A stretch of DNA of 64,000 nt from Planococcus lenghuensis (GCF_001999905.1 NZ_CP019640.1:2708001-2772000); one strand, 5' to 3'; shown: positions 8,276 to 16,477, counted from the stretch's first letter. Notes: a model not told the origin generated them from the letters alone. Program-made: numbers and translations.

Positions 8276-8733
8276 ACGGTTTGGGTATGATATTGTGTTT
8301 GCCGGCAAGATATACTGGGTGAATGGAAAATAAAAAATAAACCCTTATTTCATTTTTCTTACAAAATAGTTCTGGATAGAAACCATACGACCTCTCTATT
8401 TATGAATAACTATTTACTTAAAGTTTTTATAGGTTTTAAGCAATTATTTAGTCCCCTGGTATTCTGTTATCAACTTTTACAGCGTGTTAGTGACAGTAAT
8501 TTTAAGATCAATTCCACTATCCTAAGTGCTTCTTAAATTACTAATTAATCATGTTGAGAAGTAAAATTGTTTACATAGTAAGTAAGACCAAACATCCCTT
8601 GTAATACGAAGGACGCTTGGTCTTACTTCCTGAATATTAGTTACTAAAAATATATTCCCAGTTTAAAGCTATGTTATTCTAATTTGCATAGTAATAGTGA
8701 ATGTCTCGAGATTATTAATCCTTAGCAGTTACA
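8276..8733. other. AT-rich intergenic stretch with a 12-bp inverted repeat
   Basis: No gene is seen. The main structure is a hairpin with arms AAGTAAGACCAA (8580-8591) and TTGGTCTTACTT (8617-8628). It lies about 105 bases past the small partner gene and lacks a clear T-run on the minus strand. Base composition drops sharply here compared with the kinase gene and stays AT-rich to about 10390. Confidence 0.5.
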
Positions 8734-8982
8734 TTAACTTGAAAGCTCGCTTATAAAGCGCATTATAGTATGCTCTATCTCTATGCTTCCTTCATTTTCT
8801 TCAATCCAATATAAAGCATCTTCTTCAAGTTTTGACTTAGCGGCTGCTGTATCAATACCAGAATTTACATAATTTAAGTAAGAAGTTTGGATCCACTTTT
8901 TGAATTCATCAGTACTCATATCCAAAAAAGCGTCTAAGATACCCTTTTCAACATCAAATTTGATAGTTGTATCCACAGCCAT
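8734..8982 (-). CDS. Small acidic protein, candidate immunity partner of the deaminase-fold protein
   Basis: I do not recognise a family. The product is 82 residues, acidic, apparently soluble, with no membrane segment or Cys cluster. The N-terminal half (DVEKGILDAFLDMSTDEFKK) and C-terminal half look helical. The start ATG at 8982 is chosen because AAAGGAGG lies seven bases upstream, and the codon follows the deaminase stop by one base, so the two genes are almost certainly cotranscribed. A small acidic protein directly downstream of a toxin-type deaminase is the usual position of an immunity protein. That role is inference from position and charge only. Confidence 0.7.
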   Translation of the reverse strand: MAVDTTIKFDVEKGILDAFLDMSTDEFKKWIQTSYLNYVNSGIDTAAAKSKLEEDALYWIEENEGSIEIEHTIMRFISELSS

Positions 8983-8983
8983 A

Positions 8984-9586
8984 CTACTTCCTCCTTTTAA
9001 AACCATTGTATACTCTCAAGTATGATACTTCAATTGAAATATCGTCATGTTCTTTAATGAAGTTCAATAGTTTATTATTACAACTAAGACAAGGACTAAA
9101 AGTTGTGAATAATTGAATTTCCCCTTGAATTTCTTCATTTCTATATCGACGAAAGAAGTTCTCAACTAACTTGGACTCAGAATCAACATCTCTATACCAT
9201 ACATCCTTCATCTTTAAAGAATCCCTGAAATATAACTCATCGTTTGTAGAATTAACATAGCCATCCTGGTAATTTGGCTCATCTACTTGAACCGAATAAC
9301 TTTGCAGTAAATACTCATGTAACTCGGGTGAAATATTCTTATTTCGTTCACTCTGTATTTGACTATGTGCAAACAATTCTACTCTTTGTTCTCTGCCACT
9401 AACTTTACCTGTGAAAACTAAATATCCTATGTTAGGAGACTTGGCTAGAGTGTTAAAGTAATCTTGAGTGATTCCTGGATTTCTCTCTAATATACTTTCC
9501 AATAACCTTTTATAATTTTCTTCGTATTCTTTGTAAAAATCGCTGGGTCTCTTCCGATCAATTTTAATTAAACTGTATTTACTCAT
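8984..9586 (-). CDS. Deaminase-fold protein resembling bacterial polymorphic-toxin deaminases
   Basis: A 200-residue protein. The C-terminal half carries a zinc-deaminase pattern: Asp135-Ser136-Glu137 in DVDSESKLVENF, followed by Pro165-Cys166-x-x-Cys169 in FSPCLSCNN, with strands GEIQLFTTF and SIEVSYLRVYNG around it. Glu137 would be the proton shuttle and Cys166/Cys169 zinc ligands; Asp or Ser in place of His in the first motif occurs in toxin-type deaminases of the BURPS/SCP1.201/Pput_2613 kind. No secretion signal, RHS or LXG leader is present, so it is a stand-alone domain. The ATG at 9586 follows GGAGG by eight bases. The gene is AT-rich and unlike its flanks, suggesting transfer. Substrate (free nucleotide, DNA or RNA) is unknown. 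Confidence 0.65.
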   Translation of the reverse strand: MSKYSLIKIDRKRPSDFYKEYEENYKRLLESILERNPGITQDYFNTLAKSPNIGYLVFTGKVSGREQRVELFAHSQIQSERNKNISPELHEYLLQSYSVQVDEPNYQDGYVNSTNDELYFRDSLKMKDVWYRDVDSESKLVENFFRRYRNEEIQGEIQLFTTFSPCLSCNNKLLNFIKEHDDISIEVSYLRVYNGFKRRK

Positions 9587-10393
9587 TCCCTAATCCTCCA
9601 ATTTCCAAACTCCCAAATAAGAAGTTAAGTTTTACCGACATATAGAAGTGAGTATGTGTAAAACCCAAATCTATTAATAATAATTAAAAGATATCAAAGC
9701 TACTAAATTCTCCTTGCTTCGCATAAAACACCTTTGCCGTTGTGTCGATTCGCTACTTTTTACTTATTCGGCAATGGGTTTTATTAGCTCGTAAGATAAA
9801 AATCTCAATGAATTGCTAGGTATGAAATTGAATGCAAAGTGTTCCTTTGAACCTCTATCTTATTGATTTAACTCCAATACGATAGAGAGATTTCGGAAGA
9901 CTGGCAAGCCTTTATTATATTTGCAGAGACTACAATGTTATGTACATTTCTACTTCATAATTCTGCGCATCTATTTTGTAATACACCACTTATTCAGTTT
10001 TAACTTCTCTATCATTGGATAATAATGTTAGTTATTTTTTCACACTATCTATACCTTCATTTAGAAGGGATTAATCTCTGTCACCAGCGTTTACCATTAA
10101 GCAGTTTCGATAGCGTATATGATGAGAGGCGTACAGCGCAAGTAATACCACTATCAGATTGGTGATCTCAACATTATCCTTGACTCTGAATACTCTTCTT
10201 CCTCTATTTCTCAGTCTGCTCCTGTAGTACTTTCATTTGATACTAATATTCCAGTTTTTTATTTTACAATTTTTCTCCATTATTCGCTATTTCAGAGTCA
10301 ATATAAACTCTCTATAACAGGAATATGCTGGATGAATGGCGAAGTAAGTGAAGGCAAAGGGGAAATCCAACCAAAGATGGGAGAGATTGATCA
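9587..10393. other. AT-rich gene-free region of about 800 bases
   Basis: No coding frame with family resemblance is visible on either strand. The one structure noted is an imperfect inverted repeat, AAAACACCTTTGCCG (9725-9739) against CGGCAATGGGTTTT (9769-9782). Possible promoter elements for the esterase (TTGACT near 10180) are weak. With the deaminase pair it forms a compositionally distinct islet. Confidence 0.45.
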
Positions 10394-11347
10394 ATGCCTG
10401 TAAATCCGAAGATCCAGTACATTTTGGACCAGATGGCTGAAATGATGCCTGCTGATTTTTCACTGGACCAAGTATCACCTGAAGCGATGCGCAATTCGAA
10501 TAGCGCGCAGTTCACTGCGCTGCAGCAAAAAGAACCGGTGGACAACGTCGAAGATCGCACGATCCAGCTGGCAGATCGGGAACTGCCGATCCGCATCTAC
10601 ACACCGAAAGGCGAAGCGCCTCATCCTGCTCTCGTGTTTTATCACGGAGGCGGCTGGGTGCTTGGTAGCATTGAGACGCATGATGCGGTGTGCCGGGAAA
10701 TTACGAACCTGGCTGATTGCGTCGTGATTTCTGTTGAGTACCGTCTGGCACCGGAGCATAAATTTCCGGCTGCAGCGGAAGACGCCTATGAATCCCTCGA
10801 GTGGGTAGCGGCTCATGCGGCGGAACTTGGAATCGACCCAGACCGCATTGCAGTCGGCGGTGACAGTGCGGGCGGTAATCTTGCAACGGTCGCATGTCTC
10901 ATGGCGAATGAACAAAACGGCCCCAAAGTCGTCCATCAGTTCCTGCTTTATCCATCAGCCGGCCCTGCGTTTGATTATCCGTCCGCTGAAGAGAACGCTG
11001 AAGGGTATTTGCTGACGAAGGACATGATGATCTGGTTCCAGTCGCATTATGTAGCGAACGAAGAGGACCGGAATCATCCGTACTTGTCGCCTATCCTTGC
11101 GGAAGACTTGAAAGGCATGCCACCGGCGACGATCCTCACAGCGCAATACGATCCGCTGCGGGATATCGGAATCGCTTTTGCCGAGAAACTACGGTCTCAT
11201 GGCGTGGAAGTATTCCATAAAAATTATGATGATCTCATCCATGGATTCGCGAATTTCACTGCTTATGTTCCAGAGGCGCGCCAAGCTGTGGCAGAGGGAG
11301 TCGAGGAATTGAAGAAGGCGTTTATTTCGGCGGAGCGGCAGGTGTAA
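10394..11347 (+). CDS. Alpha/beta hydrolase, HSL-type (family IV) carboxylesterase
   Basis: A 317-residue cytosolic esterase or lipase of the hormone-sensitive-lipase family. The oxyanion motif HGGG is at 84-87. The nucleophile is Ser158 in GDSAGG, the acid Asp253 in DPLRD, and the base His283 in HGF, in the usual order and spacing. Length is typical for the family (300-320). Members hydrolyse short- to medium-chain acyl esters; the real substrate cannot be told from sequence. GGGAGAG precedes the ATG by about nine bases. The gene is monocistronic and followed by a strong terminator. Composition returns to the genome norm at its start, marking the right edge of the AT-rich islet. Confidence 0.92.
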   Translation: MPVNPKIQYILDQMAEMMPADFSLDQVSPEAMRNSNSAQFTALQQKEPVDNVEDRTIQLADRELPIRIYTPKGEAPHPALVFYHGGGWVLGSIETHDAVCREITNLADCVVISVEYRLAPEHKFPAAAEDAYESLEWVAAHAAELGIDPDRIAVGGDSAGGNLATVACLMANEQNGPKVVHQFLLYPSAGPAFDYPSAEENAEGYLLTKDMMIWFQSHYVANEEDRNHPYLSPILAEDLKGMPPATILTAQYDPLRDIGIAFAEKLRSHGVEVFHKNYDDLIHGFANFTAYVPEARQAVAEGVEELKKAFISAERQV

Positions 11348-11378
11348 TATCGGCTGTTTCGTCGATGAATAGATAAAT

Positions 11379-11422
11379 AAACCGCAGCCGGAAACTTCCA
11401 TAGTTTCCGGCTGCGGTTTTTA
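11379..11422 (+). terminator. Terminator after the esterase gene
   Basis: A nearly perfect 18-base stem, AAACCGCAGCCGGAAACT (11379-11396) with its complement at 11402-11419, and a T-run. The A-tract on the left makes it able to work in both directions. Confidence 0.9.
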
Positions 11423-11479
11423 GCTTCCATCACCAATAAAGAAAAGGAATAAAATTTCTTTATGTCTGAAACAAGTACT

Positions 11480-11552
11480 TGGCTCCGCAGCATTCGAACC
11501 AGCGACCCCTACCCTGTCAAGATAGCGCTCGTCGTTTCAGCTATGGATATCA
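11480..11552 (-). pseudogene. Degenerate tRNA (tRNA-Val GAC-like) remnant
   Basis: On the minus strand a 73-base stretch has the order of a tRNA. An anticodon stem-loop CTATC-TTGACAG-GGTAG (anticodon GAC), a T-loop TTCGAAT and an end GGAGCCA are visible, with D-arm remnants TAGCT and GAGC. The T-stem pairs poorly (GCTGG against GCTGC), the acceptor stem does not close, and the D-loop is shortened. It therefore looks like a decayed tRNA gene rather than a functional one. Confidence 0.45.
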
Positions 11553-11642
11553 TGCTTATTTACTCTCCCCCTCTTTATGCATTCCCCGCTCCGTAAGCAT
11601 GCTAAATCCTCTCTTAGCAATTCAACCATCAGACACATGATT

Positions 11643-11900
11643 TTATTTATAGTGATATTTACACTGCAGAATATAGACGTTTTTTTCATCAATCCGATAA
11701 ACTAAGCGATCGGTTTCGTTAATTCTTCTTGACCAATATCCCGCCAAATCAAAGCGAAGCGGTTCAGGCTTACCGATACCTTCATATCCATTGCGCTGAA
11801 TATCTTGGATAAGCAGGTTAATCCGTTTCAACGTTTTTTTGTCCTCTGTCTGCCAAGAAACATATTCTGCCCAAGCCTGTTCTGTAAAGACAAGATTCAC
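11643..11900 (-). CDS. yoeB: YoeB/Txe-family mRNA interferase toxin
   Basis: An 85-residue RelE-superfamily toxin. YoeB cleaves mRNA on the ribosome and is held inactive by YefM. The family landmarks are present: an N-terminal FTEQAWAEYVSWQ, the KPEPLRFDLAGYWSRRI block, and C-terminal YHYK with His83-Tyr84 matching the catalytic pair of E. coli YoeB. Family length is 84-88, so it is full length. It starts with GTG at 11900, immediately after the antitoxin stop, as expected for translational coupling. Together with the upstream antitoxin and operator this forms a complete type II module. Confidence 0.95.
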   Translation of the reverse strand: MNLVFTEQAWAEYVSWQTEDKKTLKRINLLIQDIQRNGYEGIGKPEPLRFDLAGYWSRRINETDRLVYRIDEKNVYILQCKYHYK

Positions 11901-12158
11901 TTAATCCGTCTCCAGTAGGTTGCGTGATGCAGCCAAGCCTTCTTCCAACTGCTTTTTGGACTCCATCAAGCGTCGACGGTTCGCTTCGTTACCAAGCAAA
12001 TGGACATTTTCCATTAAATTATCGTATTCATCTGCAGAGATTATGACAACATTCTTTTCATTTTTACGTGTAACGATTAATGTCTCATAGTCATCTGTCA
12101 CCCGATCTAAATAATCTTTTAAATTTGTTCGGAAAGTGGAGTAATTGACTGCTTCCAT
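11901..12158 (-). CDS. yefM: YefM-family antitoxin
   Basis: An 85-residue antitoxin of the Phd/YefM fold. The N-terminal part (MEAVNYSTFRTNLKDYLDRV...IVTRKNEKNVVIISADEYDNLMEN) forms the DNA-binding dimer; the acidic C-terminal tail wraps YoeB. The ATG at 12158 is selected because GGGGAGG stands eight bases upstream. A longer reading to 12200 would cross the operator. It is expected to repress its own promoter through the paired TGTACA sites at 12182-12199. Confidence 0.94.
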   Translation of the reverse strand: MEAVNYSTFRTNLKDYLDRVTDDYETLIVTRKNEKNVVIISADEYDNLMENVHLLGNEANRRRLMESKKQLEEGLAASRNLLETD

Positions 12159-12181
12159 CGTTTCATCCTCCCCAATTATCT

Positions 12182-12199
12182 TGTACAGTATATTGTACA
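12182..12199 (-). promoter_or_regulatory. YefM operator: two TGTACA hexamers 12 bases apart over the promoter
   Basis: TGTACA occurs at 12182-12187 and 12194-12199, the same hexamer and spacing known for the E. coli yefM-yoeB operator. In the minus direction a -10 TATACT (12192-12187) sits between and over the sites, with a weak -35 TTCATT 17 bases upstream. Repressor binding would block the polymerase. Confidence 0.8.
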
Positions 12200-12338
12200 A
12201 TCACTATTTAATGAATGCCAGTACCTTTACTTTATCTTTAGGGTGAATGGATTTATAAGACATCAGCTAACTTCTTAGACGACACCCCTTTCTTCTGTCA
12301 AACTGAGAGCAGAAGCTTTAGCCAAAAGGAGTCTCACC

Positions 12339-13694
12339 ATGAAACCAATCTTCCGGCCGCTCAGCACTTTATTGATGGGTGGAACTTATTTGCTGTCTGT
12401 CTTTTTCCCGATACCGTATGCGACATTCTGGATCAGCCTGTTCGCGCTAACGGCGCTTATTTCCTATTTCCCTTACCTGCACCGGACCCCGAAGAATATG
12501 GTCTTGGCACTGACAGTCGGTGCACTTTTGCTGGATTTGAGCTGGAACGGGCTGCAGGCGTTTTTCTTTGGCCTCCAGACGAATGCCAATCTCCTGGCGA
12601 TTTTCATCTTTGTGCCGCTCTTGGCAATCCCGGTGCAGCAGGGCAATTACTTAACATATATTGAAGTGCTGTTTGCCGCTTACATTAAGAAAACCCACCA
12701 GCTGTATTTATTCACGACCGTCTCGGTCCTCAGTGTCGGATCCATCATGAATGTCGGTTCCGTTCCAATCCTTTATCAACTGACGGATACGCGTTCGTTT
12801 CAGCCGTATTTAATGAACCGGATCAACGCCATGACCCGCGGTTTCGTCCTCGCTTTCCTGTGGTCGCCGTATTTCATTTCGGTCGGACTGGTACTGTCTT
12901 ACTTCGATGTCAGCTGGTTTGAACTGTTTCGAATCGGATTCCCGCTTGCTGTTGGAATTATCCTGCTCGGATTTCTTTTTGAAAGCAGGACAAAAAAGCC
13001 CGTTCAAACGGAAACCCATACATACGACCAGGCAACTTTACGGAAAGCGAAACGGAAAGTGATGGAATTGATGTTCATCGTATTCGTCATCACGGCCATC
13101 ATCATGACGATCGAAAACATGACCGAGCTGTCAGTGCTGACCATCATTCCACTTGTGGTCATTGCCGCCTCCGTCATTTGGTCGCTGTTCATCTCATCCA
13201 TGAGTGATATCAAACAAAATTTCCAGTCATTTTTTGAAGAACGGGTTCCCCGTATGGGCAATGAACTCCTGTTATTCATCATCGCCGGTGCATTCGGCAC
13301 TGCGCTTCTGAAAAACGGAGCCGATCACTGGATTCAAGTGCTGCTGGAGACGTTGAACATCACGCATGTTCTCATTCTGATTCCGCTTCTCCTGCTACTT
13401 ATGGCCGTGCCGGCGATCTTTGCGGTTCACCCGATCATCACAGCTACCATTCTGGCCATCACGCTGAGCGATTCCCGTATTTTTGCCGATGATCATCTGT
13501 ATGTCAGTCTCGGCCTGCTCAGCAGCTGGATGGCAGCGATTCTCGTTTCTCCGTTTTCCGGACTGAATCTGCTCCTGGCCTCTCTCAGCAGGCGAAGCGC
13601 GTTCGAAATCAGCCTGAAAAGCAACCTATGGTATGCGCTGTTTCTGTGGGGGATTTGCTACGGGGTGATTGCGGTGCTTTATATAATTCAGTAG
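12339..13694 (+). CDS. Polytopic membrane protein, possible permease
   Basis: A 451-residue, very hydrophobic protein with about 10-12 predicted transmembrane segments and short loops. The first segment begins at about residue 8, and there is a polar cytoplasmic loop near 215-235 (SRTKKPVQTETHTYDQ). I do not recognise a specific family. The organisation, with two hydrophobic halves around a central loop, recalls secondary transporters of the ion-transporter superfamily, but no signature motif can be named. AAAGGAG stands seven bases before the ATG. The gene is monocistronic and ends at a shared terminator that faces the CBS gene. Confidence 0.8.
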   Translation: MKPIFRPLSTLLMGGTYLLSVFFPIPYATFWISLFALTALISYFPYLHRTPKNMVLALTVGALLLDLSWNGLQAFFFGLQTNANLLAIFIFVPLLAIPVQQGNYLTYIEVLFAAYIKKTHQLYLFTTVSVLSVGSIMNVGSVPILYQLTDTRSFQPYLMNRINAMTRGFVLAFLWSPYFISVGLVLSYFDVSWFELFRIGFPLAVGIILLGFLFESRTKKPVQTETHTYDQATLRKAKRKVMELMFIVFVITAIIMTIENMTELSVLTIIPLVVIAASVIWSLFISSMSDIKQNFQSFFEERVPRMGNELLLFIIAGAFGTALLKNGADHWIQVLLETLNITHVLILIPLLLLLMAVPAIFAVHPIITATILAITLSDSRIFADDHLYVSLGLLSSWMAAILVSPFSGLNLLLASLSRRSAFEISLKSNLWYALFLWGICYGVIAVLYIIQ

Positions 13695-13708
13695 AATTGA
13701 ACTGTTTC

Positions 13709-13750
13709 TGTCCCTGTGTCAAACCCAATTAGTTTCCAACACAGGGAACA
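13709..13750. repeat. GACACAGGGACA repeats, locus 3 (inverted pair)
   Basis: An exact TGTCCCTGTGTC (13709-13720) faces a one-mismatch inverted copy ACACAGGGAACA (13739-13750). The right copy leads into the A-tract of the following terminator, as at 4291-4311. The flanking TGTTT and CAAAAACA extensions match the longer repeat. Confidence 0.82.
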
Positions 13751-13754
13751 CGCA

Positions 13755-13803
13755 AAAACAGCCATTCCCGAGTCTAAGAAATTGCGGGAATGGCTGTTTT
13801 AAT
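13755..13803. terminator. Bidirectional terminator between convergent genes
   Basis: AAAACAGCCATTCCCG (13755-13770) pairs with CGGGAATGGCTGTTTT (13785-13800), with T or A tracts on both sides. It can end both the membrane protein gene and the CBS gene. Confidence 0.9.
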
Positions 13804-13836
13804 TCTGTTTATCATTTTGTGTTTTCCTTAAAAATT

Positions 13837-14262
13837 TTATCGGTTCGGCTCAGCAGGTTTTGAGACATCTTCGATGACTTCGGCTTGTTTTTCAGCAGAT
13901 GGCGCATCTACTGCAATATCCCCAAGTGCCACGATACCGACGACTTCATCGCCTTGAACAATCGGTAGCCGGCGGACTTGCGTGTCTGACATCCGCTTTG
14001 CCGCTTCTTGCACGTCCATGTCCGGTGTGCCCGTCACCATATCGGAAGAAAGGATCTGATCGACCGGTGTATCAAGTGAAAATTGAGCCGCGATTCCACG
14101 GGTAATGATGTCCCGGTCGGTGATGATGCCGCGCAATACCCCATTTTCGGTAACCGGAATTGAACCAACATCGAGCTCCGTCATTCTTCTGGCCACTTCC
14201 TGAAGAGGGGTGTCCGGTGAGCACGTTTCTACATTTCTGGTCATGATTTCGCTGACTTTCAT
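13837..14262 (-). CDS. Tandem CBS-domain protein
   Basis: A 141-residue protein made almost entirely of two CBS motifs (about 1-60 and 65-125). Typical signatures are MKVSEIMTRNVETCSPDT, DVGSIPVTENGVLRGIITDRDI and VRRLPIVQGDEVVGIVALGDIA. Stand-alone CBS pairs bind adenine nucleotides and often act as stress or energy sensors; B. subtilis YhcV is comparable. A short acidic tail (SAEKQAEVIEDVSKPAEPNR) follows. The ATG at 14262 is selected because AAGGAGG lies eight bases upstream; the longer frame to 14313 has no site. Partner proteins are unknown. Confidence 0.9.
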   Translation of the reverse strand: MKVSEIMTRNVETCSPDTPLQEVARRMTELDVGSIPVTENGVLRGIITDRDIITRGIAAQFSLDTPVDQILSSDMVTGTPDMDVQEAAKRMSDTQVRRLPIVQGDEVVGIVALGDIAVDAPSAEKQAEVIEDVSKPAEPNR

Positions 14263-14596
14263 GATGAATGCCTCCTTATGAGTTATCATGCTGTTTACGA
14301 AATCCAAATGCACTTGTCAGTCAATCAAATTGATTCGGTCATCGAGTCGATTGCTTCGTTTTGTGTCACTTCAGTGATGAATCAGGAAAGGCTTCTCAGC
14401 CTGGGATTACACCTATATTGTTCCCGTTTCATGACAGCCTAAACGGAATTTTTTGCAACAGAAAACGTATCATTTAACTATATCCTTCAGTTGGAACCAA
14501 GAGACCGATCGAGCAGTTTTGCATGCCAAGCCGCCGGGTAGTTTACTACTAACGCTCGTTATTAAAGTCACGGACATTTGATTTGGAGGCGATACT
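14263..14596. other. Divergent intergenic region of the CBS and aldo/keto reductase genes
   Basis: No gene is visible. On the plus strand GTTTTG (14516-14521), 14 bases, then GGGTAG (14536-14541) resembles a sigma-B general-stress promoter (GTTTAA-N12-14-GGGTAT). It would start transcription about 48 bases before the reductase gene. No convincing promoter was found for the CBS gene. Confidence 0.4.
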
Positions 14597-15667
14597 GTGG
14601 AACACATCTACCTGGGAAATTCTGGACTGCGGGTTCCGAAGTACATATTGGGAACCATCCCGTTCAGCGGAACGAACGGCTTTGAACCCGCCGGGAATCT
14701 GGATGGGGACGATGCCCGCCGGATGGTCGACATTGCATTGGAATCCGGGATGAATATGTTCGATACCGCCAATCTTTATTCAAAAGGAGATGCGGAACGG
14801 GTGCTCGGTGAAGCGATCAAAGGCCGCCGGGACGAAGTGCTGCTGACGTCAAAAACAGGCTTCCCATTGGGTGAAGATCCGAACGCCCGCGGCACTTCCC
14901 GCAACAATATTTTAAACTCCATCGACAATTCACTGGAGCGGCTCGGCACCGACCATGTCGACGTGTATTTTGCACATTTATGGGACGGGCAGACACCGGC
15001 CGAAGAAACGATCGAAACGATGAACGGGCTCATCAAAGCCGGGAAAATCCGCCATTGGGGCGTATCGAATTACAGCGGCTGGGCACTGGCGCGGACATAT
15101 TCCCTTGCGGAACAGAACGGCTTCATCCCGCCCATCACCCAGCAGATCTACTACACGCCGGAAGCGCGGGAAGCGGAATACGAATTGCTGCCGGCCGGAA
15201 CCGAACTCGGCATCGGCAATATGATCTGGAGCCCGCTTGGTGAAGGATTGCTGAACGGCAAGATCGGACGCAATAAACAGGCGCCGGAAGACACCCGTCA
15301 AGGCGGCGGCTGGCCGGAGCCTTGGGTGTACAATCAGGAACGGCTTTACGAGGTGATCGATGCGCTGGAAGAAATCGCAAAAAACCACGACGCCTCTGTC
15401 CCGCAGATCGCTTATAGCTGGGTCAGAGACCGTCCGAATGTCGGACCGATCGTCATCGCGGCGCGCAATGAAGCCCAATTGAAGGAAGACATCGCTTCAT
15501 TTGATATCAAGTTAACTGAGGATGATCATGACCGCATCGAGAAAGTTGCCCGCCCCGCGCCGTTCTATCCGCACTGGCACCGGGCCTTGAATTACGCCGA
15601 TATGGCGAGCCCTTCAGAGCAGACGTATTTGAAGGGATACAAGGAAACGATGGGACTGGATGAGTGA
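14597..15667 (+). CDS. Aldo/keto reductase
   Basis: A 356-residue NADP(H)-dependent oxidoreductase of the aldo/keto reductase superfamily, subgroup resembling potassium-channel beta subunit and YajO-type enzymes. The catalytic tetrad is visible as Asp56 (FDTANLY), Tyr61, Lys86 (TSKTGF) and His127 (YFAHLWD). The C-terminal cofactor block is VRDRPNVGPIVIAARNEAQLKED. It starts with GTG at 14597, seven bases after GGAGG. The physiological aldehyde or ketone is unknown. A sigma-B-like promoter upstream suggests stress induction. The next gene, also linked to redox work, follows after 125 bases. Confidence 0.92.
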   Translation: MEHIYLGNSGLRVPKYILGTIPFSGTNGFEPAGNLDGDDARRMVDIALESGMNMFDTANLYSKGDAERVLGEAIKGRRDEVLLTSKTGFPLGEDPNARGTSRNNILNSIDNSLERLGTDHVDVYFAHLWDGQTPAEETIETMNGLIKAGKIRHWGVSNYSGWALARTYSLAEQNGFIPPITQQIYYTPEAREAEYELLPAGTELGIGNMIWSPLGEGLLNGKIGRNKQAPEDTRQGGGWPEPWVYNQERLYEVIDALEEIAKNHDASVPQIAYSWVRDRPNVGPIVIAARNEAQLKEDIASFDIKLTEDDHDRIEKVARPAPFYPHWHRALNYADMASPSEQTYLKGYKETMGLDE

Positions 15668-15792
15668 GCAGCAGTACTGTTCAATGATGTGATTTCTCGC
15701 TGTAGTAATCGAAATCCGCCCAATTCGAATCACGTGTAAAAACCAAAAGTTTCCTCTATCCTATAATTGACTACCAATTTGGAGGGATACCC

Positions 15793-16437
15793 ATGAAAAT
15801 TGAAATGTGGACAGACTTCGCTTGACCGTTTTGCTATATTGGCAAACGGCATCTGGAAGATGCCATCAAGCAGATCGATCACCCGATTGACGTGACATAC
15901 AGAAGCTTCGAACTGGACCCGACAATGGACCGGGATGTAAAAGAAAGCAATTACGAACGATTGGCCAAGAAATATGGCATGAGCATCGAACAGGCGAAAG
16001 CGAATACCCAGAACATGGTGCAGATGGCGGAAGCGGCCGGTCTGGATTACCAGATGGATACGCTGATTCTGACGAATACGTTTGACGCCCACCGCTTAGC
16101 GATGTTCGCTGAAAAGTACGGATTGATGAAAGAAATGACCGAACGGATTCTTCATGCCTATTTCACGGAATCGAAGCACATCGGCGATCATGAAACTTTA
16201 ACCGACCTGGCAGTGGAAGTGGGCCTGGACCGGGAAGCTGTCAGCGAGATGCTGGCAAGCGATGAAATGGCGGATGCCGTTCGGGCGGATGAGCAGGAAG
16301 CCAAGGAAGTGGGCGTGACCGGCGTTCCGTTTTATTTGATCAACCGGAAATATGCGTTAACAGGCGCTCAGCCGACTGAGGTATTTGTTCAGGCGCTGAC
16401 ACAAGTTATTGCTGAAGATGAAGAGACGACTGGTTAA
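15793..16437 (+). pseudogene. FrnE-like DsbA-family oxidoreductase with TGA at the first active-site cysteine
   Basis: Reading from ATG 15793 (GGAGGGATACCC upstream) gives MKIEMWTDFA-stop-PFCYIGKRHLE and then an open frame to 16437, 214 codons in all, a normal FrnE length. The family motif here is CPFCYIGKR, so the TGA at 15823-15825 (codon 11) replaces exactly the first Cys of CxxC. The rest, including the cis-Pro loop VTGVPFY, is intact and the frame is undisturbed. Options are a one-base nonsense change (TGC to TGA), a sequencing error, or selenocysteine (U-P-F-C). A stem follows the TGA (15826-15834 with 15842-15849, one bulged T), but the same stem arises from codons for PFCYIGKR. Reinitiation at 15892 would lose the active site. 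The formate dehydrogenase in this window uses Cys, which argues against selenocysteine. Confidence 0.85.
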
Positions 16438-16477
16438 GCCACAGGGAATATGATTCTCTTATATTGAATAAACAAAG

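Noticed and set aside
15826..15849. Hairpin after the TGA read as a bacterial SECIS element
   Set aside because: The stem is only 8 bp and its loop starts nine bases after the TGA, closer than typical; the same pairing follows from codons of the conserved PFCYIGKR. No selenocysteine genes are seen in the window.
16439..16448. Another copy of the GACACAGGGACA repeat
   Set aside because: Only eight bases (CACAGGGA) match, without the flanking parts of the repeat.
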